From positions 310,001 through 374,000 of the forward strand of contig OZ025859.1 in NCBI GenBank assembly GCA_964019425.1: 64,000 nucleotides of DNA, given 5' to 3'. This document shows, piece after piece, positions 41,715 to 53,429 of the stretch. Within the stretch, counting starts at the first letter, position 1. Each line of letters opens with the position of its first letter. The notes under the pieces are model-generated. The model was given only the letters and a program-made list of their open reading frames with translations, had not been told where the DNA came from and ran no database searches. The stretch is from Flectonema sp. DT1601 (taxonomy: Eukaryota; Euglenozoa; Diplonemea; Diplonemida; Diplonemidae). The position numbers and the translations under genes are program-made.

Positions 41715-42398
41715 TAAACAATGTTATCATTGTTTTGTTATCGATCGACTTTGTCGACTAATTTCTATTTTCCGTCCTGGTCAAGACGCTAAACTGATGT
41801 TTTTTCTTTAAAAAATAAATAAAAAGAATTAAAAAAAAAAAAAAAAAAAAAAAAAAGAATAAACAATGTTATCATTGTTTTTTTATCGATCGACTATGTC
41901 GATCACTTTCTATTTCCCGTCCTGGTCAGGACGCTAAACTGATTGTTTTTTCTTTAAAAATAAATAAAAAGAATAAAAAAAAAAAAAAAAAGGAATAAAC
42001 AATGTTATCATTGTTTTTATTTTATCGATCGACTATGTCGATTACTTTCTATTTTCCGTCCTGGTCAAGACGCTAAACTGATTGTTTTTTCTTTAAAAAA
42101 TAAAAAGAAGGATTTAAAAAAAAAAAAAAAAAAAAAAAGAATAAACAATGTTATCATTGTTTTTTTATCGATCGACTATGTCGATCACTTTCTATTTTTC
42201 GTCCTGGTCAAGACGCTAAACTGATTGTTTTTTCTTTAAAAATAATAAAAAGGATTTAAAAAAAAAAAAAAAAAAAAAAAAAGAATAAACAATGTTATCA
42301 TTGTTTTATTTTATCGATCGACTATGTCGATCACTTTCTATTTTTCGTCCTGGTCAAGACGCAAAACTGATTGTTTTTTCTTTAAAAATAATAAAAAG

Positions 42399-42439
<41 letters not shown>

Positions 42440-42806
42440 ATAAACAATGTTATCATTGTTTTTTTATCGATCGACTATGTCGATCACTTTCTATTTTCCG
42501 TCCTGGTCAAGACGCAAAACTGATTGTTTTTTTTCAAAATTAATAAAAAAGAATACAAAAAAAAATAAAAAAAAAAGAATAAACAATGTTATCATTGTTT
42601 TTTTTTTATCGTTCGACGTTGTTGACTAATTTCTATTTTCCGTTTTTTTTTTTTTTCTTTTTAAAAAATAAAAAGATTTAAAAAAAAAAAAAAGAATAAA
42701 CAATGTTATCATTGTTTTTTTTATCGATCGACTATGTCGATTACTTTCTATTTTCCGTCCTGGTCAAGACGCTAAACTGATTGTTTTTTCTTTAAAAAAA
42801 AAAAAG

Positions 42807-42842
<36 letters not shown>

Positions 42843-43615
42843 ATAAACAATGTTATCATTGTTTTTTTTTATCGATCGACTATGTCGATCACTTTCTATT
42901 TTCCGTCCTGGTCAAGACGCTAAACTGATTGTTTTTTTTTTCAAAATTAATAAAAAAGAATATAAAAAAAAAAAATAAAAAAAAAAGAATAAACAATGTT
43001 ATCATTGTTTTTTTTTTATCGTTCGACTTTGTCGACTAATTTCTATTTTCCGTTTTTTTTTCTTTTTAAAATAAAAAGAATTTAAAAAAAAAAAAAAAAA
43101 AAGAGTAAACAATGTTATCATTGTTTTTTTTTATCGATCGACTATGTCGATTACTTTCTATTTTCCGTCCTAGTCAAGACGCTAAACTGATTGTTTTTTT
43201 TTCAAAATTAATAAAAAAGAATAAAAAAAAAACAAAAAAAAAAAGAATAAACAATGTTATCATTGTTTTTTTTTATCGTTCGACTTTGTCGACTAATTTT
43301 TATTTTCCGTTTTTTTTTCTTTAAAAATAAATAAAAAGAATTTAAAAAAAAAAAAAAAAAAAGAATAAACAATGTTATCATTGTTTTTTTATCGATCGAC
43401 TATGTCGATCACTTTCTATTTTCCGTCCTGGTCAAGACGCTAAACTGATTGTTTTTTCTTTAAAATAATAAAAAGGATTAAAAAAAAAAAAAAAAAAAAA
43501 AGAATAAACAATGTTATCATTGTTTTTTATCGATCGACTATGTCGATCACTTTCTATTTTCCGTCCTGGTCAAGACGCTAAACTGATTGTTTTTTCTTTA
43601 AAAAATAATTAAAAG

Positions 43616-43652
<37 letters not shown>

Positions 43653-43765
43653 AATAAACAATGTTATCATTGTTTTTTTTTCTATCGATCGACTATGTCG
43701 ATTAATTTCTATTTTCCGTCCTGATCGAGACGCTAAACTGATTGTTTCCTTTTTTTAAATAATAA

Positions 43766-43797
<32 letters not shown>
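40905..43797 (+). repeat. Stem-loop minisatellite array, copy F
   Basis: Nearly the same series of units as copy E, so E and F are a tandem duplication of about 3.3-3.4 kb. Confidence 0.95.
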
Positions 43798-43802
<5 letters not shown>

Positions 43803-44199
43803 ATCTCCCTGCTATCCTCATATCCCCACAATAATATTATACCTTTTCATTTTCTCTTTCCTTTTCTGGTCTTTTTTTTTTCTTTTTTTCCTTTTTCATA
43901 CAACGTTTTTTATTTATATTTTATTTTTTTTTTTTTTTTTCATGTTTGATTATTTCCTCTTCATATTTTTTTTCTATTCTTTCTTTTTTTTTTTTTTTTT
44001 TTTTTTTCTCTACCTCTCTCTTAATTCTGTTCGTTTCTTTGAAACGAAAATTCATTTGAATATTATTCCTTGGTCAGCAACCATCATTGTCGCCCTTTGG
44101 GCCTGTTAAAAAAAAAAAAAAAATAAAAAGAAAGTTTACATCGGGAATAGGGCAGGAGCCAAAAGCTCCCAGTCCGTTACTTCCCACCTTTTCGAAATT
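43798..44199 (+). repeat. GAGCATCTCC block and leader, copy F
   Basis: As copy E, hairpin at 44030-44048, ending CGAAATT where an 833-bp-repeat fragment begins. Confidence 0.8.
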
Positions 44200-44459
44200 A
44201 TAAAATCAAAGGTAAACTATGAACTACAAATGACTTAGCCTGTTAATTATAATGCCACAGGCAGGCCCTGCATTCAGCAACTATCCAGCAGTGCTTGGAT
44301 GTCCTGATCTTCTTCTAAAAAAAAGAAAGAAAAACAAAACTGTAGCTGGGATCACTCAGGATCAACAGACTGCCAATGCTACCTGTTGTACTTGCTCACT
44401 ATGGGGGGTGATGCCAAACACCCAGAAGTACTAAACTGCTTTCCTTCTTGCTGCCCATT
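44200..44459 (-). repeat. 833-bp repeat, internal fragment (inverted)
   Basis: Reverse complement of the middle of the repeat (about 46317-46576). Neither natural end is present, so it is a rearranged piece. Confidence 0.8.
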
Positions 44460-45145
44460 ACCAGAAGAGTCATAAAAAGCGAAAAAGGGTCTAGACTCTA
44501 CTGGAATACTTATCTGATAGAACCCGGAGTTGAGTTTACCAGGTGAGATTTGGACTGTTAGCTTTTGGCTAAGGCCCTCCCTGAAGAGCAAGAACAAAAA
44601 AACTACTCACACCTGAAGAAAACATACACAAAGAACACACTGTAAGCTGTGTGTGTATTTTGTGTTTGTCACAACAGGAGAGAAAAGAAAGAATGTCAAG
44701 GTTGGTCACCTTGCCTATCAACGCACAACATTGGTGGTCTCTACTACGTTTTAAAATCTCTGCAAGATGCAACTTCAGAGTGCACAGCTCCGAGATAATG
44801 AGACACATGTTTCAAAGGTACATAAGGTACATAGATTTCAGAGGTCAACTTGTTATTCTGTGCCTTGGTCCAAAGAATGAACCTCTGCCTGCTACCAGTC
44901 TCTCTCTCTTCGTAAACTGTGAATGGTACATTATGAGAGATCGGGACAGACTTGAAAGGGACTGCAACCCCACATTGCACCAACTCCGAAGCATGCTTAC
45001 TGCTAAACTTCGACTGAAAACCTCTCTCAATTGATATTGCGGAATCTGTAGTAGAAATCGGACTTGGGAAGGTCAACGACCACACATGTTGAAAGCGCTG
45101 CTTAACCTTAGGTAGCATCCTCTTTAATAAAAAAGGTACATCCAT
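44460..45145 (-). pseudogene. YR element 3 RT remnant
   Basis: Shows FTVYEERETGSRQRFILW, HSEVASCRDFK and GFYQISIP, matching the RT of YR element 2. It is interrupted by a truncated 833-bp repeat and lacks the rest of RT and RNase H. Fossil. Confidence 0.75.
44527..44746 (-). repeat. 833-bp repeat, 5'-truncated copy 4 (inverted)
   Basis: Has the common 3' end (here with AAACTCAACTC) and starts within GTAGAGACCACC, so it is 5'-truncated. It sits in the YR element 3 RT relic. Confidence 0.8.
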
Positions 45146-45149
45146 AGGT

Positions 45150-46014
45150 TCTTTGAAACATGAAGCGGTGCAGCGTGTTCATCAGGTGTGACGGGCAAAC
45201 GTGTACTTTTGGAACGATGCGTGAATTGAGTTGACATTTTTCGAATCACTTCTCGCTCATCTGACCGTCCAATATCACTCCTCATAAGAAACGAGTGACA
45301 TCCGCTGTTCTCAGTGCCCTGGCCATCGCAATAGGATTTCCCCCATACCTGAGGGTTGTGCTCGATATCGGTGAAGTCCCTGCATGCTTTGCTAATCTGC
45401 TTATCAGGATTTCGCTGATTCCTGACTGTCGTCGTCTTGTTGCGAGCACCTCCAACAGACAGCTGATGGCACCTCGCTTTATCGAATGGGCGGTGTATTT
45501 CTTCATGGTGTTGTCCTTCTGGAATTCCTTCACCAGGCCTTAGTACTATGAACTGATTCCTTGATAAAGCAGCAGTCTCGCCCCACCTTGATGCTGTCTT
45601 CCAACAAACCAACATTGCCAGGCAGGTCCGCTTGTTCTGCACTTTTGCCCAGTTTATCAGGTCGACATGCGTTATTGGCAAGGCCTGCTCCAGAGGAATT
45701 GCTGCACCTGATGCTCTCAGTGCTGCAGCCAGACTTAGGAGCGGTCCATTGTCCATTCCCATTCTCCCCATTAATGCTGAGAGGTTTTTTGCATAAGTTA
45801 AGAGTCCCTGCAGTGCTACTCCAGTTGCCATGACAAAGAGCACTGCCGTGCTCGCTGTTACTGGTTGCTTCCTTTCCCTTGCCCAATTCTGAAATCTTCG
45901 CCAAAGATTTCTCCTGTTGGAGGTCGTTTTGGCAGCCCACATCTGCTCCATAGTTCCTTGCAACAGTTCTGTTGCCTCGACACAGCTCACACTGTCTTCC
46001 TTGTGACTCTTTTT
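45150..46014 (-). pseudogene. YR element 3 tyrosine recombinase remnant
   Basis: Matches element 2 in NLWRRFQNWARERK, KTASRWGETAALSRNQF, YTAHSIKRGAIS and STTLRYGG. Both the core-binding and catalytic regions are recognisable but not in one frame. Fossil. Confidence 0.75.
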
Positions 46015-46845
46015 CCATGGTGTCCAACTAAATTAAAGGACAAGTCTGGGATAATCCCTGCCAGAGGGGCGAGTATTCTACCATGGTTGAAATACTCTGG
46101 CAACTGATCTTCAATTTTATGTTGTTTGTTAGCTGCTGGTGTATCTTGATTATGTGTTGATACTTGCATTTTCTTATTTGTAATCTTCTATTACAATTCT
46201 CTTTCTGTTCTGGTCTGTTACTTCATTTGTCTTGTTTAACTTCAGTTATATCCATTTTACTTTTTATTGTTTCCCATCTACTTTTTATTTTCTATTAGTT
46301 CTGGTCAGAAACTCCTGGGCAGCAAGAAGGAAAGCAGTTTAGTACTTCTGGGTGTTTGGCATCACCCCCCATAGTGAGCAAGTACAACAGGTAGCATTGG
46401 TAGTCTGTTGATCCTGAGTGATCCCAGCTACAGTTTTGTTTTTCTTTCTTTTTTTTAGAAGAAGATCAGGACATCCAAGCACTGCTGGATAGTTGCTGAA
46501 TGCAGGGCCTGCCTGTGGCATTATAATAACAGGCTAAGTCATTTGTAGTTCATAGTTTACCTTTGATTTTATAACTTCACATAGGTACTATGAACGATGA
46601 GAGATCCAGTGGGATCACTCAGGGTCTAGTAGAGACCACCAATGTTGTGCGTTGATAGGCAAGGTGATCAACCTTGACATTCTTTCTTTTCTCTCCTGTT
46701 GTGACAAACACAAAATACACGCACAGCTTACAGTGTGTTCTTTGTGTATGTTTTCTTCAGGTGTGAGTAGTTTTTTTGTTCTTGCTCTTCAGGGAGGGCC
46801 TTAGCCAAAAGCTAACAGTCCAAATCTCACCTGGAAATTCAACTC
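46015..46845 (+). repeat. 833-bp repeat, full-length copy 3
   Basis: Same start and end as copies 1 and 2b. It lies opposite in strand to the host YR element 3, between its recombinase and gag parts. Both this copy and copy 1 are preceded by TTTTT, so the element may start a few bases earlier. Confidence 0.85.
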
Positions 46846-47720
46846 TGCCACGTTGGGTCCTTCCATCATGTTCAGCAGGATATTTCCAACAATATTTTCT
46901 TGTGAGCCTTCCGTTAGCATTCTGTCTGTTGTGCGATCGGTACTTCTTATTATTCTGCAGTGCGTTGAATAGGTTTTTGGTGGAGTATTTGAACGAACTG
47001 GGCATCCTTTGGATTCCTTTGAATTTGGCTCCTGAGTTGTCAAGTTCTTGCCTGATGCCTTGAGCTCTGGGCTTAGCTTCGTTCGTGTATCCATGTTTTC
47101 CTGAGGCTCTGAACTTGTGGAGTTCCGTCTCAGAATTAACTTGTTTAAGCGCCGCCGAGTTTCTATAATTAATAGCTTGTCTTTGGGTTTCAGGACAAGG
47201 CTTTGTTGTTTTACTGCATTCAGGCTTTGTCGAGCATCTACAATAATCGCATTGGCTTTTTCCAAGGGGTCATCACACTCAATCCTTAGCTGCTCTTCCA
47301 GCTCACTCTGGCGGGTTCCGCTAACACTAAACATATGCTGCATTCGCAGCTGCTTCAGCAAAACATTCCCCTGCTTCACAAACCACGGCTCGTTCTCCCA
47401 GCCCGCAACAGAACTCATGCACATGAGGTGGCCTTTGAGATTTTCAAATCTCTCCACAAGCTGCTTGCCACCCGGAAGGTACACTAACCCCATTACATAC
47501 TTATTCTGCAGGTCATTAATTAACCTTTCTGCACCTCCCATACAAATCAATTCCGTCCAACCTTGGACATCTGTCAATGACGCCAGGTCTTGCAAACGGT
47601 CGATGGCAGGTACTTCCATAACTGGTGGATGCGTAAAGGTATTAGCTGGCATGCTGTGTTCTGGAACTGGTAGTGGTGGTGGCGGTGGCATTGGTGGATG
47701 ATTATGATGTGGGGCAGCAT
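46846..47720 (-). pseudogene. YR element 3 gag remnant
   Basis: Proline-rich segment (MPPPPPLPVPEHS) followed by QLVERFENLKGHLM...LRMQHMFSVSG...ELEEQLRIECDDPLEKANAII, matching the conserved gag region of element 2. The N-terminal part is missing where the LINE begins. Fossil. Confidence 0.75.
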
Positions 47721-47769
47721 CAACTCTCTGCTGGATCGGGAGGCGTCGCTCCCACGACCGAATTGGTCG

Positions 47770-48698
47770 TGAGGGCGACCAAGAAGATATGCTCGGCGGA
47801 GGACTGGAAACGATTCCAGCGAAACCCGAAGAGGGTCACAACCTGCCTGAGGGAAATGAAGGGTTTCGTGGACGGGTATTTACCCAGGATAAACCCAGAA
47901 GAAGCTTCGGCCGTAGTAAGGGTTAGAGAGGAAGAAGTGGAGGCCTTCCTTCGGACATCCGGAAAAGCCGGGGTTTTCGTGATGGAGAAATCCAGGAACG
48001 AAAACAGAGCTATCATCTGGCTCCCGGGCGAAGAAAAACTGGACGATGCTCTGGTGAAAGCCGAGGAGGACCCGAACTGCATCGGACTGGTGCAGAACAA
48101 AGACGGCCTGGGAATGAGGGTGAGGAGATCCGGAGAGAACACCTCCAGGAGGAAGCTGGGCATCCCAGCGAAAATGCCAGAAGCGAAGGTTAGCGGCATA
48201 CCGCTGGGGATGACTGCCGATGAGGCAGTCAAACAGCTGATAGCTGAGGAGGGATGGGACGTCAGGAAGACCTGGGAAGGAGTGAGAGACGGTACCCGCT
48301 GGATGATTGTGAGGGGCCCGGAGAGGGAGACCGACACCGTTGCGGTGGGAGGGAAGCTCTGTCTTGTCGAGAAGGTGGGACAGAAGCCGAAACAAAATGG
48401 TGTGAAACGCGTTGTAGCAACACCACCCGAAACGCGAAAAGACCCGACGGAGAACAACGGGAAGCGATACTGCAAGACCGACTTCCTGAAGTTCCATGGG
48501 AAGAAGAAGGGATCGAAGCTCTGGAGGGACGCTGGAAGATCGGATACACCGAACACACCACCGAAACCACCTCAAGCACAAACACAACCGCCACCGAAAC
48601 CAACGCAACAACAGAAACCGACGGCGGGATCCTCACTGGAAGCGAGAATGGAGAGGTTGGAACTACTGCTGGCGGCAGTTCTGGAGAAATCGCAATGA
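47770..48698 (+). CDS. APE-type LINE ORF1 protein
   Basis: About 300 residues; the frame is open from 47673, but the first part reads the flanking gag relic, so the true start is uncertain (near TTELVVRATKK). It is rich in charged residues, with no CCHC knuckle visible, a Pro/Gln/Thr-rich linker (PPKPPQAQTQPPPKPTQQ) and a short C-terminal leucine heptad stretch (ARMERLELLLAAVLEKS). Role inferred from position: RNA-binding ORF1 product. It ends with ATGA, overlapping the ORF2 start. Confidence 0.7.
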
Positions 48699-49320
48699 CT
48701 CGGAACCTCCACAACACAGAAAGAAGAGGAAGCGGCTGGACCGACACAGGACGGATTGGGGACGACAACGCAACAATGAGACTCCCTTCGGAATTCTCGG
48801 TGGCAACGGTGAATACCACGACGATGATGAAAAACGTCGCAGCGGTGATAGCGCTGGACGCCGACATCATCCTAGTGCAAGAGACACTTCTTTCTGAAAC
48901 AGAACAGAAGAAGATGCTCAAACAACTCGAACGAGAGGGCTGGTCGGCGGTCTTCAGCAAACCCTCCGAAAGGAGAAGAATCGACGAACGGTCTTACAAG
49001 ACCACGGGTGGAGTAGCGGTCCTCGCGAAACACAACGCTCCGATTAGAAGGATCAGAGGACCGAAGGTACTCGAAGACTCCGGAAGATACGTACACGCTG
49101 GCGTAGCATACGGAAAAGGCAAGGTTCTACATGCCATTTCGTTCTACGGAGATGTACGATCAGAAGCGAACACGGAAGAACTCCTGAAATTGACTCTCCG
49201 GGAAGCGGCAGCGCTGGGGGATGTGCCAGTGTTGATCGGTGGTGATTTCAACATGGACACCCGGCGAAGTGACCCGCGAATCCGCTTGCATTCAACTAGC
49301 GACGAGCCAAGGACTTTGGA
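48695..49320 (+). CDS. APE-type LINE ORF2, endonuclease domain
   Basis: Starts at the ATG in the ATGA that ends ORF1. The endonuclease/exonuclease/phosphatase fold shows FSVATVNTTTM, ILVQETLL (catalytic Glu), a GGVAVLAK strand and GGDFNMD. The final part of the domain (RRIDAVLLNN, then SDTGIPTHKPV with the late Asp/His pair) is read in the next frame from about 49300, so one frameshift separates the endonuclease from the rest of ORF2. Confidence 0.8.
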
Positions 49321-52300
49321 CCGATTGCGCGGTAGCGATGAACAGCGCCGAACCGACCTGCACGGGCGGACTGGGTTTGAGAAGAATCGACGCCGTCCTG
49401 TTGAACAACACGGCTGCGGCGGCCATAACAGCGGAGTCTAGGACCCAGACTCTAAGCGACACCGGAATCCCGACACATAAACCGGTGATGGTCAACCACC
49501 TACGACTGAAGGCATACGACAGGAAAACGCAGCATATGCCGAAACCCAGGCAATTCGACACGGAGCATCTACGTCCGGATGTGAAGCTTGCTCGGAAGAT
49601 CTTGAAGGATTCGAACCGGGATTGGGAGAAGGCATGTGTAGCGAAGAACACCGACTCGATGCTGCGGATCATCGGGAACGACGTCGAGGAATACTTTTTG
49701 AAGAAGAACGACATCTCCGATAAAGAGAGGAAGAAATACCTCGGAAGAGGGAAAGCCCAAACGCCGAAGAACCGTTCCCGCGCACCGAAACAAGCAGGGA
49801 CGAACGGAGCACTGGACGGTTGGACGGTGAACAACCTACGACTGCTAAGGATTCTGGAAGAACTGAGGAGATTGATGAAAGACCAGGAAGGACCCTCCGT
49901 GACTCCAACCACAATCGAACACTTGTGGAAGAAGGCGAAGAAGATCGACCCGACGCTCCCGGAAGAGATCCCGGATAGGGAAGGCATCACCAGGCAATGC
50001 AATGATCTGAGAAGGGAACAAACGAGTTCCCTGACGGACATAAAGCATGAGCGCGTGAGGATGTGGAAACGCAGGATGGTGGACTGCTGGTACGAGGATC
50101 CGGGAAGGATCTTCCGTTGGGTGAAGGACGCCCATCAGACACAGACCCTCTTGATGCAAAAGGAAAACGGCAACTGGACGGCGAATTGCGGAGAAATGGA
50201 TGCGGAGATGCAGAATGCCTGGAGAGACATATTGCAGAAATACCGCGAGGATCCGCAACCGGACTGGGAATCGTTTCGTGAGAGATACGGCAAGTATATC
50301 GAGAACCATCCGATGATATGCGAAGACATCTCGGAGAAAGATGTGAAGGAAGCGCTGTCGAGAACGAGCTCGCGGAAGGCAGCTGGAACCGACGGATTCC
50401 GTGTCTCAGAATTGAAAGCACTCCCGGAGATCATGCTGCCGAGAATAGCGTTCTTTCTCAACACCGTGGAGGAGATGGGATGGCCTGAAGCGATGCTATG
50501 CGCACTGGTGTCAACGATTCCGAAAGGAGCAGGAACAGGCCCTCTGGAACAGCGACCAATCACGGTAACCTCGGCGCTGTACAGGCTCTGGGGTGCGATC
50601 AGACTGAAGACTGACGTGATGGATTGGCAAGAAGATTGGGCCCACAAAGGCCAAACCGGATTCAGGAAGGGGAAATCAACCCACGACCTGAGTTGGAAAC
50701 TGGCTTTGGAAGTAGAACTAGCTACCCTGTCCGGGAAAGAAATCGCGGGGGTTACCACCGACTTCAAGAAATGCTTCGACCTGGTACCGCACGGCATCCT
50801 CTTAAGTTTGGTTGAAGCCATGGGGATCTCGGATAGGATATTGAAACCTATTCGGCACGTCTACGACAACCTGACCAGGAGGTTCAAATTCGCATCGGGG
50901 GTCGGAAAGCCGTTCAAGACGACCAATGGAATACTGCAAGGTTGCCCACTGAGCGTAGTGCTGTTCAATGCACTATGCTCTATCCTCAGCAAGGCGATTG
51001 AGCAAGAATCGGGTATCAAGCCTGAATCGTACGCGGATGATCTGACGCTGGTGGGAGCCAGAGAAGACCTACAGAAGGGTGTCGACATCGTAGCCGAATA
51101 CTGCACAGTGACGGGACAACAGCTGGCACCTCACAAATGCAACTGGTTCTCCAACCGGGAAGAGAACGGACACAAAATAGAGATGAACGGAGTGACCCTC
51201 GAATTCTCGAAACACGTCGACATCGTAGGAAGTCACATCGAGATGAACGGGAACACCCGCCGTACGGGTCAGGGAAGGATCACGAAGGAACTCCTCGAGA
51301 GAGCGAGAAGGATCAAACTGCTACCCCTGAAGTACTACAAGAGAGCAATGATCGCGACCGCAGCTGTCATGACGAGCGCCCTGTTCGGCATAGAGCTGTA
51401 CCAGCCAGATCAGAAACGACTGGGTCAGCTGAAAAGTACGATGGCAGCAGCGATCTTTAATAGGAAGGTAAAAGGGAGTAAACTATCGAACACGATAGGA
51501 TTATCTCTACTGTGCAAGGGACACTGCGTGAACCCGGACACCTATATAACCTACAACAGGCTATCGATGTTCGTACGGATGCTCGACAAATTCCGAGAAA
51601 GAATAATCGATACATGGAGGAAGGCGAAAGAATCCACCCGAACGAGAGGCCCTATCGGATTGGTGATGGAATCACTACGGAGAATGGGATGGAGCTGGGA
51701 ATCACCGTTGGAAATCAAAACACCGACGAAGACCTTCAACATGAACGAGCTGGAACTGGGAGCCTGGCAGCACGAGATCCGTGAAAGCTGCAGGCTGATC
51801 GAGTGGAAGAAGGTCACTAAACAGAGAGTGAACCTGAAAGGAATCGAAAGCGGTATCGACAGAGGGGAAACCCTCCAAATACTGAAGTTGGAGAAGGGAC
51901 TGCCGTTGGAAAGAGGGGTTGTCAGGAGCATTATGATGGACGACATCTTTACCAATGAGAATGCCGGAGGTGGGGACAAGACGTGCAAGAACTGTACGGA
52001 GGATGGTGAGGAAAAGGTGGAATCCCTTGACCACAACTTCTGGATATGCACATCATACGACGAAATCCGTTCTGAATTTCCTGACGTAATGCATGTTTAC
52101 ACAGAATCCTGGCCACCATGTCTGAGACTCTGCGGGATAAAACCTCTGGAAATGGAACTTCCGAACGGAATCACTGGGAGGATGCAACTGATGTTGGCGC
52201 GAATCAGACTCGAGAGAGACAGAAGACGTTGCGATCGGACGGCACGACCGACCACCACACTGAAATACGCCGGCGACTGGAGCTCCGAAGAGATGATCTC

Positions 52301-52739
52301 GTACCCCAACAACCTGGCCCGATACATGCCTAACTACCGAGCCTGGCCGGGATGCAATACGAGAGAAACATACCTCGCGATTGCAAGCTACTTGAACAGG
52401 ATCAAGTGGGCGGCAAGGAAGGACGGAAACGGGATAACCTTCCTGGAAATGGCGGTGGACTTCGAGATCTGCACGGGAATCAGATTGAAAGAAGCCACCA
52501 CCAGCCACACCGAAAGCACCCACCCGATTTCAATGGACAAGAAATCGAGAACCTTCGCCAACCTACTGGTGAAGATAGACAGGATCGCAAAGGAAATGGA
52601 CGGACCGGACAAGAGAATCTACCCCGATGGCAACATCAAGGAAGTGATCAAATCTCTACGACCGCTGGACGGACCGAGAATTGCGGAATCGACAGGAGAT
52701 CGACGTTTCTCGGAGGTGAAGAATCTGCCCGGAAGGTAG
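49239..52739 (+). CDS. APE-type LINE ORF2, reverse transcriptase and CCHC region
   Basis: The open frame covers 1166 residues. The endonuclease tail occupies the first 90 or so. RT motifs are SSRKAAGTDGFRVSEL, QRPITV, GQTGFRKGKS, VTTDFKKCFDLVPH (motif A), NGILQGCPLSVVLFNAL (motif B) and YADD (51030-51041, about residue 598). A CCHC knuckle, CKNC...DHNFWIC, is near 51985-52050. The frame stops at 52739 at NLPGR, but similar-quality coding continues in another frame (ARKVEDLISDAHEKK), so a second frameshift near 52725 is likely. Confidence 0.85.
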   Translation: MVISTWTPGEVTRESACIQLATSQGLWTDCAVAMNSAEPTCTGGLGLRRIDAVLLNNTAAAAITAESRTQTLSDTGIPTHKPVMVNHLRLKAYDRKTQHMPKPRQFDTEHLRPDVKLARKILKDSNRDWEKACVAKNTDSMLRIIGNDVEEYFLKKNDISDKERKKYLGRGKAQTPKNRSRAPKQAGTNGALDGWTVNNLRLLRILEELRRLMKDQEGPSVTPTTIEHLWKKAKKIDPTLPEEIPDREGITRQCNDLRREQTSSLTDIKHERVRMWKRRMVDCWYEDPGRIFRWVKDAHQTQTLLMQKENGNWTANCGEMDAEMQNAWRDILQKYREDPQPDWESFRERYGKYIENHPMICEDISEKDVKEALSRTSSRKAAGTDGFRVSELKALPEIMLPRIAFFLNTVEEMGWPEAMLCALVSTIPKGAGTGPLEQRPITVTSALYRLWGAIRLKTDVMDWQEDWAHKGQTGFRKGKSTHDLSWKLALEVELATLSGKEIAGVTTDFKKCFDLVPHGILLSLVEAMGISDRILKPIRHVYDNLTRRFKFASGVGKPFKTTNGILQGCPLSVVLFNALCSILSKAIEQESGIKPESYADDLTLVGAREDLQKGVDIVAEYCTVTGQQLAPHKCNWFSNREENGHKIEMNGVTLEFSKHVDIVGSHIEMNGNTRRTGQGRITKELLERARRIKLLPLKYYKRAMIATAAVMTSALFGIELYQPDQKRLGQLKSTMAAAIFNRKVKGSKLSNTIGLSLLCKGHCVNPDTYITYNRLSMFVRMLDKFRERIIDTWRKAKESTRTRGPIGLVMESLRRMGWSWESPLEIKTPTKTFNMNELELGAWQHEIRESCRLIEWKKVTKQRVNLKGIESGIDRGETLQILKLEKGLPLERGVVRSIMMDDIFTNENAGGGDKTCKNCTEDGEEKVESLDHNFWICTSYDEIRSEFPDVMHVYTESWPPCLRLCGIKPLEMELPNGITGRMQLMLARIRLERDRRRCDRTARPTTTLKYAGDWSSEEMISYPNNLARYMPNYRAWPGCNTRETYLAIASYLNRIKWAARKDGNGITFLEMAVDFEICTGIRLKEATTSHTESTHPISMDKKSRTFANLLVKIDRIAKEMDGPDKRIYPDGNIKEVIKSLRPLDGPRIAESTGDRRFSEVKNLPGR

Positions 52740-52854
52740 AAGACCTGATCTCGGACGCACACGAGAAGAAAGACCTGTACCCCGAACAACCTTTCGGCAG
52801 CAACACGTTCATCGAACACCCGCCGGGATGGGAAAAGAAAGCTGACATTTGGAG
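52700..52854 (+). CDS. APE-type LINE ORF2 continuation before the hAT insertion
   Basis: The frame carrying KKDLYPEQPFGSNTFIEHPP continues to the hAT insertion point at 52854. Removing the hAT and one target-duplication copy joins it in frame to 56950 as KKADIWRKTASEEPSPEW. Confidence 0.6.
52848..52854 (+). repeat. hAT target-site duplication, left
   Basis: TTTGGAG, repeated at 56943-56949. Seven bases match exactly; hAT elements normally make 8, and the neighbouring base would need one mismatch. Confidence 0.75.
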
Positions 52855-53429
52855 CATACTTGTGCAAAAAGCTAAAAGCTAAAGCTAAGCTTTTTGGAGC
52901 TAAAGCTAAGCTATCTAGCTTTTTTTAGCTTTTTTTTGAAAATTTTTTTTTTTTAAATTTTGGCATGTTTCTGTACTTTTTTGATATTTTTTTTGGTTTT
53001 GTGAGGAAAAAAAGTGTGGAAAAAAAAAAAAATCACCAATTATAATATTTCCAGTATCCACCACTACAGGTTTTTGTGTGTTTTTTGGCTCATTTAAGCT
53101 GTTAAGTGACGTGATTTTTCGATATTTGCGCAACCTGGTATCTACAAAGATAACATTTCATAATTCAACTATGTGTACTGTTGGGAGAGAAATATGTTTT
53201 TTTTTTTATATGACAGGCAAATTATTACTTATTACAATCAACACTGAGTATGATTTTTCGCTATACTTGCCTTAACACACATTTTCCCTACCTGGATTAA
53301 AAAAATGTCACTAAAAGGAGGAGATATCCATAAATTCACTAAATAATTATACCACAGAAGTAGTAAAATACAAGCTAGAAAGACATGTGATATCAGTTAT
53401 TAGAAGAGGGTAGAAAGGAATTATTAAAC
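52855..53429. other. hAT terminal and 3' region
   Basis: Terminal inverted repeat (52855-about 52920) with AGCTAAAGCTAAGC motifs, then an AT-rich non-coding stretch down to the transposase stop at 53430. No other gene seen. Confidence 0.7.

Larger units (their letters stand above)
44460..47720 (-). mobile_element. YR retrotransposon 3, broken copy related to element 2
   Basis: Minus-strand relics in the order gag (46846-47720), YR (about 45150-46014) and RT (44460-45145) match the proteins of YR element 2 at clearly diverged level. Two copies of the 833-bp repeat lie inside it and its RT end is lost. It is broken, with several interruptions, and looks older than elements 1 and 2. Confidence 0.8.

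Noticed and set aside
46015-46845. 833-bp repeat as a mobile intron (CAGGTGAG donor-like site near its end on the minus strand)
   Set aside because: No consistent GT...AG pair spans the copies, orientation relative to host genes differs, and 5'-truncated copies fit retroposition better.
52352-52882. 176-codon frame overlapping the end of LINE ORF2
   Set aside because: Only its last 50 or so codons look like coding sequence (continuation of ORF2 after a frameshift); the earlier part is a shadow of the RT frame.
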